Origin: Bifidobacterium sp. ESL0732
Lineage (GTDB): Bacteria; Actinomycetota; Actinomycetes; Actinomycetales; Bifidobacteriaceae
Assembly (NCBI RefSeq): GCF_029395535.1
Contig: NZ_CP113920.1
Span: 1,302,001-1,366,000, forward strand
Reading direction: 5' to 3'
DNA: 64,000 bases
In this document: piece after piece, positions 38,141 through 46,725 of the stretch
Layout of the letters: every line of letters begins with the position of its first letter
Position numbering within the stretch: position 1 is the first letter of the stretch
Made by a program: the position numbers and the translations under genes
The notes under the pieces: generated by a model
Database searches by the model: none
What the model was told of the DNA's origin: nothing
The model's input: the letters and a program-made list of their open reading frames with translations, nothing else

Positions 38141-39684
38141 CACTCCCCCCTTCCAGTATTGATGTTGGTATTCGCAATGGTTTGAACAATGGTCTCCTGG
38201 GAGACATTGTCGTCGTTTTCTATTTCAGCGATCTTGTAACGGTCCTTAAGGACTTCGATATCGTCGGAAAGACGCACCACTTCATCAAGTTCGGAAGAAA
38301 TAAAGACGACACCGATGCCTTGGGCGGCCAGGTCGATGACGACCTGCTGAATCTCAGCCTTTGCGCCGATATCGATACCTCGTGTAGGCTCATCAAGAAT
38401 CAGCAACGTAGGATTGGTCGCCAGCCAGCGGGCGATCAGCACTTTCTGCTGGTTGCCGCCGGAGAGGTTCTTGATCATCCTGTTCGGGTCGGCAGGACGG
38501 ACGTTGAGTTCTTTGATGTACTTGTTGACGACCTCATCCGCTTCCTTCTTGGGGATGGGCTTGAACATACCGCGGGTGGCTTGGAGAGCGATCAGGATGT
38601 TTTCCCTGACCGTCAGGTCGCCGATGATGCCCTCATCACGACGGTTCTCTGTGGAGTAGGCAATCTTGTTGCGTAGGGCCGTCGCCGGGTCGGAGACAGT
38701 GAGTTTCTGACCGTTGAGCTTGAACTCACCGGAATCGGCCTTGTCCGCTCCGAAGAGCAGACGCGCCAATTCGGTACGTCCGGAGCCCAAGAGCCCCGCG
38801 AAGCCGACAATCTGTCCCTTGAAGATATCCATATCCACGGGATGGACGGATCCCTTCTTGCCGAAGTCGTGCACAGAAACGATGGGCTGTTCGCCAGCCA
38901 CCGGCTGACGACGCGTCTTTTTGGTGCCGATCTGGCTGAGTTCTTCAGCGCTTTTGCCAATCATCATGCCGATAAGCTCGTCACGAGGCGTGTCCTTGGT
39001 GACGACCTCTTTGATGAACTGGCCGTTACGCAGCACCGTCATCTTGTCACTGATCTCATAGACCTGATCAAGGAAGTGGGAAACGAAGAGTATGGCGACT
39101 CCAGAATCACGGACCTTTCGAATGATGGCAAAGAGGTCCCGGACTTCGTTGGCGTCCAGAGACGAGGTCGGTTCGTCGAGAATCAGCACCTTGGCATCAA
39201 TGACCATCGAGCGGGCGATGGCGACGAGCTGCTGCATGGCGATGGAAAGCGAGCTTAGCGGCGAGTGAGTATCAAGATGGCTCAATCCCATCTCGGCTAG
39301 GTATCCAGCGGCCTTGGCGTGCGTTTTCTTCCAATTGATCATGCCGACCTTGTCGCGGACTTCATGACCCAACATCACGTTTTCACCGATGCTCAAATTG
39401 GTGCAGAGGTTCACCTCCTGGTAAACGGTTGCGATTCCGGCGTTCTGTGCGTCGAGCGTTCCCTTGAACAATTGTGGCTTGCCCTCTACCGTAATGGAAC
39501 CGCCATTGATCTTATAGACGCCCGTAAGCGCCTTGATCATGGTCGATTTGCCGGCGCCGTTCTCGCCCATCAGAGCGTGAACTTCACCGGGATAGAGACT
39601 AAGGTCAACATTGTCCAGCGCCTTCACACCCGGAAATTCAATCGTGATGCCTTTCATCACGACTATGGGTTTTTTGTCTGTCAT
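38140..39684 (-). CDS. Sugar ABC transporter ATP-binding protein (tandem ATPase, RbsA/YtfR type)
   Basis: A 514-residue tandem ATPase that drives CUT2 sugar import. The first cassette has Walker A GENGAGKST and a signature region with SLSIAMQQLVAIARSMVIDAKVLILDEPTSSLD. The second has a degenerate P-loop (GLLGSGRTE), the signature LSGGNQQKVLIARWLATNP and DEPTRGID. A degenerate second site is normal for this class. The gene follows the binding-protein gene after a 120-base gap that contains a strong inverted repeat, which may lower its expression relative to the binding protein. Confidence 0.93.
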   Translation of the reverse strand: MTDKKPIVVMKGITIEFPGVKALDNVDLSLYPGEVHALMGENGAGKSTMIKALTGVYKINGGSITVEGKPQLFKGTLDAQNAGIATVYQEVNLCTNLSIGENVMLGHEVRDKVGMINWKKTHAKAAGYLAEMGLSHLDTHSPLSSLSIAMQQLVAIARSMVIDAKVLILDEPTSSLDANEVRDLFAIIRKVRDSGVAILFVSHFLDQVYEISDKMTVLRNGQFIKEVVTKDTPRDELIGMMIGKSAEELSQIGTKKTRRQPVAGEQPIVSVHDFGKKGSVHPVDMDIFKGQIVGFAGLLGSGRTELARLLFGADKADSGEFKLNGQKLTVSDPATALRNKIAYSTENRRDEGIIGDLTVRENILIALQATRGMFKPIPKKEADEVVNKYIKELNVRPADPNRMIKNLSGGNQQKVLIARWLATNPTLLILDEPTRGIDIGAKAEIQQVVIDLAAQGIGVVFISSELDEVVRLSDDIEVLKDRYKIAEIENDDNVSQETIVQTIANTNINTGRGE

Positions 39685-39724
39685 GTTTTTGCCTTACAAA
39701 AAGTTAAAACTTCATTCACATAGA

Positions 39725-39783
39725 AAACGGGTGTGGGCGATGTGGCGATTAAACGTCCATCGGCACATCGCCCACACCCGTTT
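39725..39783. repeat. Perfect 20-bp inverted repeat between binding-protein and ATPase genes
   Basis: Arms 39725-39744 and 39764-39783 are exact reverse complements (AAACGGGTGTGGGCGATGTG on the plus strand) around a 19-base loop. On the transcribed strand the hairpin begins 21 bases after the binding-protein stop. Such intercistronic hairpins in sugar ABC operons commonly stabilise the binding-protein message or cause partial termination. Confidence 0.85.
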
Positions 39784-39804
39784 CATTTCGGTTCAACGAA
39801 CCGA

Positions 39805-40794
39805 TCAGTACGTACGAGTTCCTGCATCAAGCGCTTGCTTGGCGGCAGCAGGATCGAACACCTTCGAATCGATGACGATGTTCTTTTCGACCTTCTTGCC
39901 GGCCAGCTTGTCCTTGACAGCGTTGGCAGTTTCCTTGCCGAAGATCGGGTTGTACTCGATATCCTCGGCGAGGTCACCGGCAACAACGGCCTGCAGACCG
40001 GGCTTTGTGCCATCGATGGTCACGATCTTGACCTTGCCCTTGAGCCCTGCAGCGTCAACGGCCTGTGCGGCACCGAGGCCCATCTCGTCATTCTCAGCGA
40101 AGATGAACTGCGGATTCTTGTCCTTGTACTTGTCAAGCAGACCAGCGGTCACGGTCTTGCCTTCATCAGTGGACCAGTTTGCGGACTGCTTCTCGAGCAC
40201 GTTGATGTTCTTGTTGGCCTTGGCGCTCCAGCCGGTCTCACGATCCTTGACCACGGAGAGGCCTGCAGGTCCTTGCAGAATGAAGCCATTGGCTCCATCG
40301 GGGAATGCCTTGTTCATGAACTCGGCAGCCTGCTGACCAGCCCATTCGTTGGACGGACCAATGTGGGAGACAACAGCGTTCTTGGCCTTGGCATCCTTGA
40401 CGTCAATATCACGATCAACCGTGAAGACCGGAATCTCAGCCTCAGCAGCCTTCTTTAGCGAATCATCCCAGCCGGAGTCCTCGGTAGCGGAAAGCACGAT
40501 GGCATCCACACCGTCGTTGACGAACTTGCTGAACGCCTGAATCTGCTTCTGCTGATCGTTGTTCTGGGTCGGGGAATAAATCAAATCGAATCCAGCCGAC
40601 TTGAACGCCTTCTTGACGTCTTCCTCATTTGCTGTACGGAAGCCGCCTTCCGGGCCGACAGCCACAAATCCTACCGTCTTCTTGCCGCTCTTGGATTCGC
40701 TCGAGCTATTGTTCGACGAACCGCAAGCAGCCATGCCGACCAGTGCCGCCGTTGCGGTCAGTAGGGCCAGGCTCTTTTTCCATATATTTTTCAT
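39805..40794 (-). CDS. Sugar-binding lipoprotein of the ABC transporter (YtfQ/RbsB type)
   Basis: Extracytoplasmic solute-binding protein of 329 residues. The signal peptide ends in a lipobox (LVGMAAC, lipidated Cys24), after which a Ser/Asn-rich linker leads to the type 1 periplasmic-binding fold. Recognisable segments are KTVGFVAVGPEGGFRTANEEDVK, DAIVLSATEDSGWDDSLKKA, FTVDRDIDV and FAENDEMGLGAAQAVDAAG, close to YtfQ-like proteins. It is first in the operon, with a LacI-type operator upstream. By synteny it could be the FruE of bifidobacterial fructose transporters, but galactofuranose or ribose cannot be excluded. Confidence 0.9.
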   Translation of the reverse strand: MKNIWKKSLALLTATAALVGMAACGSSNNSSSESKSGKKTVGFVAVGPEGGFRTANEEDVKKAFKSAGFDLIYSPTQNNDQQKQIQAFSKFVNDGVDAIVLSATEDSGWDDSLKKAAEAEIPVFTVDRDIDVKDAKAKNAVVSHIGPSNEWAGQQAAEFMNKAFPDGANGFILQGPAGLSVVKDRETGWSAKANKNINVLEKQSANWSTDEGKTVTAGLLDKYKDKNPQFIFAENDEMGLGAAQAVDAAGLKGKVKIVTIDGTKPGLQAVVAGDLAEDIEYNPIFGKETANAVKDKLAGKKVEKNIVIDSKVFDPAAAKQALDAGTRTY

Positions 40795-40863
40795 ATCAGC
40801 TCCTCTTCGAGTAAGTAAAGGCTTTAAACACCTTTATGCTTTTTGACTACATTCTCATTATGA

Positions 40864-40881
40864 ATTGTTTGCGCTCACAAT
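40864..40881 (-). promoter_or_regulatory. LacI-family operator upstream of the sugar transporter operon
   Basis: ATTGTTTGCGCTCACAAT, centred on GCGC, matches in each half the LacI/GalR-type pattern TTGTGAGCGCTCACAA apart from two positions. It lies 70 bases before the binding-protein start, where a repressor would block transcription. The regulator gene is not in the window. Confidence 0.7.
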
Positions 40882-40941
40882 GCGTCGAAAAAAGATAACA
40901 ATTCGATAACTTTCTGAAATGAAAAAAAATTCAATCAAGAA

Positions 40942-42672
40942 TCAGCGCTGCGATATTACGGTGACCTGGGTATCGGCGATGACCCAGGAACCATCCAAAG
41001 CCCCGGAAATAGAATGGACCACACCTTGCGTATCAAGCGCCACCAGACGCAACCCATTGGAAATCTGTCCGCTGGCAATCGACTTGATCTGCGCACGCGG
41101 AAGACGCTGGGCATGCTCAGGGCCAGGCCCTATCTGCTGAAACCCCTGTGCATCTTCCTGAGATGAACCCCCGATCACATAAATCAACGTCGTGTCGTTG
41201 TAGAACGTCAACATCGAAATTCTGCTGCGCGACGAAATATGGGCGACATTGTCACTCAGATGCACCGGGACCTGTGCCTGGTTACGGGCAATACCACTCA
41301 TGACCACACCCGCCATGGGGCCGGATTGAACGGATATTGCAAGCCTAGACCCATCAGGGGAAACCGCTATTGCTGAAATCGTTGCGTCACCAAGCCACGG
41401 AAGAGTGAAACGTTGAACCGAACCATTGCCTTCTTGCATCAACACACTTCTGCCGTCAACCCCCAAGGCCCAGATTTCGTTTTTTATTCCGCCGGCAATG
41501 GTCTCTATCAGGTTCCCATCGAACATCGCACCGCATGAAGCCCCATTTGATTTGAGGCAAGTGACACGCGAATCAGAATTCAATACCGCGCCCCCGAGAG
41601 CCCCGAAAACAAAACCGCGCGCGTCCTCGGACCCTTCCACTCGCCCCACACGCAAAGGCGCCGAAGAATTCAGGGAGACAATGTTGCCTGCGCTCAAAGA
41701 ATACATGGGCGAAGATGCGTATGTATTCTGGACTGAGAGATCGGCATCTTCACGAGAATAATCCTGCTGGGAAGCGGCGGTGACGACCATATCGTAATTG
41801 GTATCGCCATCTCCAAGTGTCATACGCATTTCGTGAACCAGCATGGCCCTGTTTTCATGGGTAAGCTGGGAAAAAGCGTCGTTCAACACAATATGTGTCT
41901 TGTCGTTCTCTTCGAAGACTGCATTGACCTCAAGTTTCAACTCACGTTCATTGAGATTGGCGAGCGAGTCACCCAACCAATCCACCTTACCGACCAGTAG
42001 CTCCTTGACCGCAAGAGACCGCCAATCCCTCCAAGCGAACCAGCGAACATCAGGGATAAGGATATGGGAGAACGAATCCGCACGATACAAGGTCACCTGT
42101 CGGAACACCTGATCGAAATCAGAATCGGAAACCACTACGACGTCCGGGGCATGTTCAATCCGCCATTGCCCCTTTTCGTTGATAAGCAAGAAATCCAATG
42201 ACTGAATCGAACCGTTCGACACCGAACTGTACTGACCTCTGTTGTCAACTTCTCCCTTGACGTGAATTTGAACTTTGATATCGCATTCTTCCTGCCCTCC
42301 ATCCGAGAATTTCATATCGCTGGTTTTCTTGATGAACGTCGGTTCTCCCTGGATAACCAATGACAACGCCTCACCGTTCCAAGTCGATGCCGCCTTGCGT
42401 GTCAGAAAATCACGTGCTACATGGAAACCGTCACTCTGGATTCCGGCGGGCATGGCGTCGAAGAATCCTCTGAGAATGCCTTCGGGCTGGTCGCCGGCTT
42501 TGGGACCATGGGGATCGGTGAATACCCTTTTCGAACGCTGTTCGATGGCAGGGAGACGCTGTACCGCCCCCTGGTCGGGGAATCCCAAAGGATTCGAGCA
42601 GGAAGAACCCAAAACCGAAAATCCAATGGCCAGCATCATGATGAAGAATCTCTTGACGTGCTTTACAAACAT
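40942..42672 (-). CDS. lpqB: LpqB family lipoprotein with GerMN and beta-propeller domains
   Basis: A 576-residue lipoprotein that, in mycobacteria, interacts with the MtrB sensor and modulates MtrAB signalling. The signal peptide ends in the lipobox SVLGSSC (Cys25). A GerMN-like domain (about residues 190-300) and a C-terminal propeller-like half (about 330-576, with VSPDGSRLAISVQS) follow. The gene is last in the mtrA-mtrB-lpqB operon, 13 bases after mtrB, the conserved actinobacterial order. The ATG at 42672 has AGGGGA upstream. Confidence 0.92.
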   Translation of the reverse strand: MFVKHVKRFFIMMLAIGFSVLGSSCSNPLGFPDQGAVQRLPAIEQRSKRVFTDPHGPKAGDQPEGILRGFFDAMPAGIQSDGFHVARDFLTRKAASTWNGEALSLVIQGEPTFIKKTSDMKFSDGGQEECDIKVQIHVKGEVDNRGQYSSVSNGSIQSLDFLLINEKGQWRIEHAPDVVVVSDSDFDQVFRQVTLYRADSFSHILIPDVRWFAWRDWRSLAVKELLVGKVDWLGDSLANLNERELKLEVNAVFEENDKTHIVLNDAFSQLTHENRAMLVHEMRMTLGDGDTNYDMVVTAASQQDYSREDADLSVQNTYASSPMYSLSAGNIVSLNSSAPLRVGRVEGSEDARGFVFGALGGAVLNSDSRVTCLKSNGASCGAMFDGNLIETIAGGIKNEIWALGVDGRSVLMQEGNGSVQRFTLPWLGDATISAIAVSPDGSRLAISVQSGPMAGVVMSGIARNQAQVPVHLSDNVAHISSRSRISMLTFYNDTTLIYVIGGSSQEDAQGFQQIGPGPEHAQRLPRAQIKSIASGQISNGLRLVALDTQGVVHSISGALDGSWVIADTQVTVISQR

Positions 42673-42685
42673 GACGATTCCCCTT

Positions 42686-44341
42686 CTACGCTTCTATTTG
42701 CCGAGTGGATGTTATACCGAAATCGCCGAGGGTGGCAAAACTGTCTGGTTCGCCGCAGAAATCAAGAGGAAGCTCTTCTTCTTTCAACGCAGGCTGGTCG
42801 GGGTTGAGAGGCAATATGACCAAAAACCACGTTCCCTCGCCGAGGCAGGAACGGACGTGAATATCGCCATGATGCGCCTTCGTATCCGCCAATGCGATCG
42901 ACAAACCCAGGCCGGACCCGCCAGTAGTACGGGAACGCGAGGGATCGCCTCTCCAAAAACGCTCGAAGATATGGACCAGTTGACTTTTTTCCATGCCGGT
43001 TCCGTGGTCCCGGATACTGACGACCACAGCCGTATCATTTAAGGCCAGACGTATATCCACGGGCTTCCCAAGCGAAAAATCAATGGAATCAAGCAAGAGG
43101 TTCCTTAAGATACGTGTCACGCGTCGAACATCCATTTTTACCAGACATAAGCTGCTTGGAAGTTTCACGTTAAGCTCGGTGGCATTGACATCTGCGATCG
43201 GGCGGACCTGTTCCACTACCGACCTGATGGTTTCGCGAATATCGCTTTCGACCAGATCGAGAGCGGATCCACCGGCGTCATATCGGGAGATGACCAGCAA
43301 ATCGTTGAGCATCTTTCTGAAACGCTCTATCTGTCCGGACAGCAATTCCACGGTGCGTTTTGTGGAAGGCTCGAAGCTCCCTTTCCTTGCCACCAGCAGA
43401 TCGGAAGCCATACGCATGGTGGTGACTGGTGTACGCAGCTCGTGACTGACATCCGAAACGAAGCGTTTCTGGGCAAGCTCCGCCTGTTCCAATTCATCGA
43501 TTTTCTGACTCAACGACCCCGCCAATTCGTTGAATGAACGCTGTAACGTGCCTATCTCGTCTTTTCTGTCGACATGCACACGCACGCCGAGGTCACCTGC
43601 TGCCATTGTCTCTGCAGCATCGGCGACATGAGTAATCGGAAGGATGATACGACGCAGCACCAGCAAGACCAAAACACCGAGAAAGACACTTAATGTCAGG
43701 CAGATTCCGAGCAGGCTCCTCTGAATCTGGGTCAATGATTTTTCCTCATTGCCGTAGGTGTACAAGGAAAACAGTTCAAGGTCGCCCATGGCTCCAAATT
43801 GCAGCCTAGTGCCCAGTACGGCTCCTGGCTCACGATTTCCCCCAACCTCAGTAATACGAACAGGTTTATAGAAAACGTTATCGCCCTCATCATTGAGCAC
43901 CGATTCCCGTATATCGCTACTGATCAGGGAACCGTATGTCGGCTCTGTGGAAACGGGCGTGATTTCATCGCCGGAAACCGTCTGTCTGAAAATATAGACG
44001 CCGAGAAGATTCGTCGTGCTGTTGTTCTGAATCGAGGATGCAGTCTCGTTGACTAGCTGCTGGTATTGTGCTTCATCGGATATATCCGCGGCATTGAGCG
44101 CCCCACGGACGTGGGTGACCTCATTGGAAAAATCGTTGAGCGAATTCGATTTTACCTGTTCGAAGAGCGAGGAACGCACCGAGTACAGCGAAACCATCGA
44201 GAAAACGGCGGCGACAACAAGCGTGACCGCTACAACAAGAATTACGGTATGCGTTTGCAAGGAATGCAATGCCTTGAAACGAATGACATCCCACCAATGC
44301 TTGAAACCATGGCCGGTCGCGTTCGACGATACCGCTTTCAC
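42686..44341 (-). CDS. mtrB: MtrB sensor histidine kinase
   Basis: Membrane histidine kinase of the MtrAB system, 551 residues. One helix near residues 32-55 and a second near 205-228 bracket an extracytoplasmic sensor domain. A HAMP domain (about 230-282), the HisKA phosphoacceptor His300 in FVSDVSHELRTPVTTMRMA and an HATPase domain with RDHGTGMEKSQLVHIFERF and GGSGLGLSIA follow. It starts at a GTG whose GTGA overlaps the mtrA stop, so the two are translationally coupled. MtrAB controls cell-wall and osmotic-stress genes in actinobacteria. Confidence 0.93.
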   Translation of the reverse strand: MKAVSSNATGHGFKHWWDVIRFKALHSLQTHTVILVVAVTLVVAAVFSMVSLYSVRSSLFEQVKSNSLNDFSNEVTHVRGALNAADISDEAQYQQLVNETASSIQNNSTTNLLGVYIFRQTVSGDEITPVSTEPTYGSLISSDIRESVLNDEGDNVFYKPVRITEVGGNREPGAVLGTRLQFGAMGDLELFSLYTYGNEEKSLTQIQRSLLGICLTLSVFLGVLVLLVLRRIILPITHVADAAETMAAGDLGVRVHVDRKDEIGTLQRSFNELAGSLSQKIDELEQAELAQKRFVSDVSHELRTPVTTMRMASDLLVARKGSFEPSTKRTVELLSGQIERFRKMLNDLLVISRYDAGGSALDLVESDIRETIRSVVEQVRPIADVNATELNVKLPSSLCLVKMDVRRVTRILRNLLLDSIDFSLGKPVDIRLALNDTAVVVSIRDHGTGMEKSQLVHIFERFWRGDPSRSRTTGGSGLGLSIALADTKAHHGDIHVRSCLGEGTWFLVILPLNPDQPALKEEELPLDFCGEPDSFATLGDFGITSTRQIEA

Positions 44342-45129
44342 GATGCCAATCCATTGCTGATACCGCTTTCCTGGGGCTGCGCGGTGTCCGGCCCATTGTC
44401 GGAAACGAAACGGTAGCCGATGCCGCGAACTGTCTGAATGATATGCGGCTGTTCGACATCAGATTCGACCTTGGCCCTCAGACGTTGGATATGCACGTTG
44501 ACCAATCTGGTATCTCCGGAATTCTCATAGCCCCAGACCATCTTCAGCAACTCCTCGCGTTTGACGGCTTTGCCCTCATTGGCAGCCAAAACAAAGCAAA
44601 GATCGAATTCCACTGGCGTAAGCCCCAAATCGATACCGTTTTTCGTGGCGGTATGTTTGGCTCTGTCAATCACAATGGAACCGCAGCTCAATCGTGACGG
44701 TGAAACATCCATGCCTTTTGAGCCCCTGCCATGCGAAAGACTCTGCATATCTAGGCCCCGGAGCCTGGCATTGATACGTGCCAGCAATTCATCGGTATTG
44801 AAAGGCTTGGTGACATAATCGTCGGCTCCTGCTTCAAGACCATTTACGACATCCAGTGTGTCTGTTTTTGCTGTCAGCATAATAATGGGCACTCGGGAAT
44901 GAGACCCCAGCGTTCTCGCGACTTCGATGCCATTCATCCCCGGCAGCATGACATCCAACAGAATAAGGTCAGGTTTGATGAGCGGAAACATGTCGACGGC
45001 ACGCAGACCATCCTCGCAAACCACGGTATCGAAGCCTTTATCCTGTAAAACGATTGACAGCATTTCCGACAGAGCTTTATCATCATCCACAATAAAAATT
45101 TTTTTCATTCTTTGCGTTTCGGCATTCAT
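44338..45129 (-). CDS. mtrA: MtrA response regulator (OmpR/PhoB family)
   Basis: DNA-binding response regulator, 263 residues from the ATG at 45129. The receiver domain has the acidic pocket (VDDDKAL) and the phosphorylated Asp59 in LILLDVMLPGMNG, followed by PIIMLTAKTD with its Lys. The C-terminal winged helix carries the typical NVHIQRLRAKVESDVEQPHIIQTVRGIGYRF. A second ATG at 45108 (MKKIFIVDDD) gives a more usual N-terminus, and neither start has a strong ribosome-binding site. It is the first gene of the mtrA-mtrB-lpqB operon. Confidence 0.93.
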   Translation of the reverse strand: MNAETQRMKKIFIVDDDKALSEMLSIVLQDKGFDTVVCEDGLRAVDMFPLIKPDLILLDVMLPGMNGIEVARTLGSHSRVPIIMLTAKTDTLDVVNGLEAGADDYVTKPFNTDELLARINARLRGLDMQSLSHGRGSKGMDVSPSRLSCGSIVIDRAKHTATKNGIDLGLTPVEFDLCFVLAANEGKAVKREELLKMVWGYENSGDTRLVNVHIQRLRAKVESDVEQPHIIQTVRGIGYRFVSDNGPDTAQPQESGISNGLAS

Positions 45130-45208
45130 AGTATCAACAACTTCCCGTCCATTCTTCCCAGCTCAACTTCGTTGTCAAAAATAGAACGAATGACATCTAC
45201 TGCAATAT

Positions 45209-46663
45209 CTATTGTAGCGGTTGTTCTCCTGTATCGTCCACAGCGCTGTTACCTTCATTTTCTCGCTTTTGATCCGGCTGCCCTTTCCCATTGTCTTGCG
45301 GATCTCCACCATGAAGAATCGCCCGTATCTTCTCCAGTCTCGGTCCGACCTCACGCTCGTAACCGCGATGATTGGGATGATAGTATTCGTGACCCAACAA
45401 TTCGTCAGGCATGTACTGTTGTGTGGCAACAGCTCCGGGAGCATCGTGGGCGTAAATATAGCCGTCTTTGTTGCCCCAATCCTTCATGAGCTTGGTCGGA
45501 GCGTTGCGCAGCCAGAGCGGCACCTGGCCGATCATGCCCGCGTCGACGTCGGCGAGCGCCTGATTGATGGCATTGTAGCTGGCGTTGGACTTGGGGGCGG
45601 TGGCCACGGCGATGACAGCCTCGGAGAGGATGATTCGCGCTTCAGGCATGCCGACCATGGCGACAGCCTGCGCCGCGGCGACGGTGAGCTCCAGAATCTG
45701 CGGGGCCGCCATGCCGACCTCTTCGGCGGAGGCAATCATGATGCGACGGGCAATGAAGCGTGGGTCCTCCCCCGCACGCAGCATCCTTGCAAGATAATGC
45801 AGTGCCGCGTCCGGGTCGCTGCCCCGCATCGATTTGATGAATGCGGAAGCGACATCATAGTGGTCATCGCCATCCTTGTCGTAGCGAACAGTGGCGGAAT
45901 CCATGACTTTAGAGACAATATCGGGGGTAATAATTGGCTTGCGAGCGCCTTTCTTGCGTCCCTTGTCTCCCGTGACCGCACCCGCTGCAGCTTCGAGAAT
46001 GGTCAGTGTCTTGCGACCGTCTCCCCCGGCCATACGGATGATCTCGCCCACGGCCTCGTCACTGGCTTTGACTTCTCCTTTGAGCCCGTGTTCGCTTTCC
46101 AATGCGCGGCTGATCAACGTTTTCAGATCGTCAGGTTCCAGCGATTCGAGCTTGACGACGACTGATCGGCTCAGCAACGGTTTGTTGATGGAAAAACTGG
46201 GGTTTTCCGTGGTCGCCCCGATAAAGGTGACGTCGCGGTTCTCGACGCTGGGAAGCAGTGCATCCTGTTGGGATTTGGAAAACCGGTGCACCTCATCAAT
46301 GAACAGCACCGTCTCGCGCCCCTGCGTCACCAAGCGTTCGTGGGCACGCTCCAGCACAGCACGCACATCCTTGACGCCCGAAGTAACAGCGGAAAGCTCC
46401 TCGAAATCACGTCCGGATTGCTGAGCCACGATATAGGCCAACGTGGTCTTACCGACTCCGGGAGGCCCGAACAGGATGATTGAGCTCGGAGCGGTCAGCG
46501 ACCCTTTTGACGCCGGGCTGGCAAGCCGACGCAACGGCGACCCCTCGCCCAACACCTGCTGCTGGCCCACAACCTCATCAAGCGTCGTCGGCCGCATCCG
46601 CACGGCCAGCGGACGGGTCACGTCTTCAGGCACATCAGCGGCGCTGAACAAATCTTCAGTCAT
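45209..46663 (-). CDS. rarA: Replication-associated recombination protein A (RarA/MgsA AAA+ ATPase)
   Basis: A clamp-loader-like AAA+ ATPase acting at stalled replication forks, 484 residues. Walker A is FGPPGVGKTT (66-73), Walker B is VLFIDEVHRF, and the family segment VTFIGATTENPSFSINKPLLSRS carries sensor 1 and the arginine finger region. The C-terminal tetramerization domain contains the diagnostic RLSYNAI-type block (SYNAINQALADVDAG, VPLWLRNAPTKLMK). A perfect LexA box lies 22 bases upstream of the start, suggesting SOS induction. The ATG has AAGGGT just upstream. Confidence 0.95.
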   Translation of the reverse strand: MTEDLFSAADVPEDVTRPLAVRMRPTTLDEVVGQQQVLGEGSPLRRLASPASKGSLTAPSSIILFGPPGVGKTTLAYIVAQQSGRDFEELSAVTSGVKDVRAVLERAHERLVTQGRETVLFIDEVHRFSKSQQDALLPSVENRDVTFIGATTENPSFSINKPLLSRSVVVKLESLEPDDLKTLISRALESEHGLKGEVKASDEAVGEIIRMAGGDGRKTLTILEAAAGAVTGDKGRKKGARKPIITPDIVSKVMDSATVRYDKDGDDHYDVASAFIKSMRGSDPDAALHYLARMLRAGEDPRFIARRIMIASAEEVGMAAPQILELTVAAAQAVAMVGMPEARIILSEAVIAVATAPKSNASYNAINQALADVDAGMIGQVPLWLRNAPTKLMKDWGNKDGYIYAHDAPGAVATQQYMPDELLGHEYYHPNHRGYEREVGPRLEKIRAILHGGDPQDNGKGQPDQKRENEGNSAVDDTGEQPLQ

Positions 46664-46685
46664 ACCCTTACCTTATCCCATCATT

Positions 46686-46699
46686 CGAACATTTGTTCG
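46686..46699 (-). promoter_or_regulatory. LexA (SOS) box upstream of rarA
   Basis: CGAACATTTGTTCG is a perfect CGAAC-4-GTTCG site, the Gram-positive/actinobacterial LexA consensus. It lies 22 bases before the rarA start codon and downstream of the helicase gene's stop, so it can only serve rarA. LexA itself is not in the window. Confidence 0.85.
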
Positions 46700-46725
46700 T
46701 ATACTATTGTGAATCAAACGTCCTA

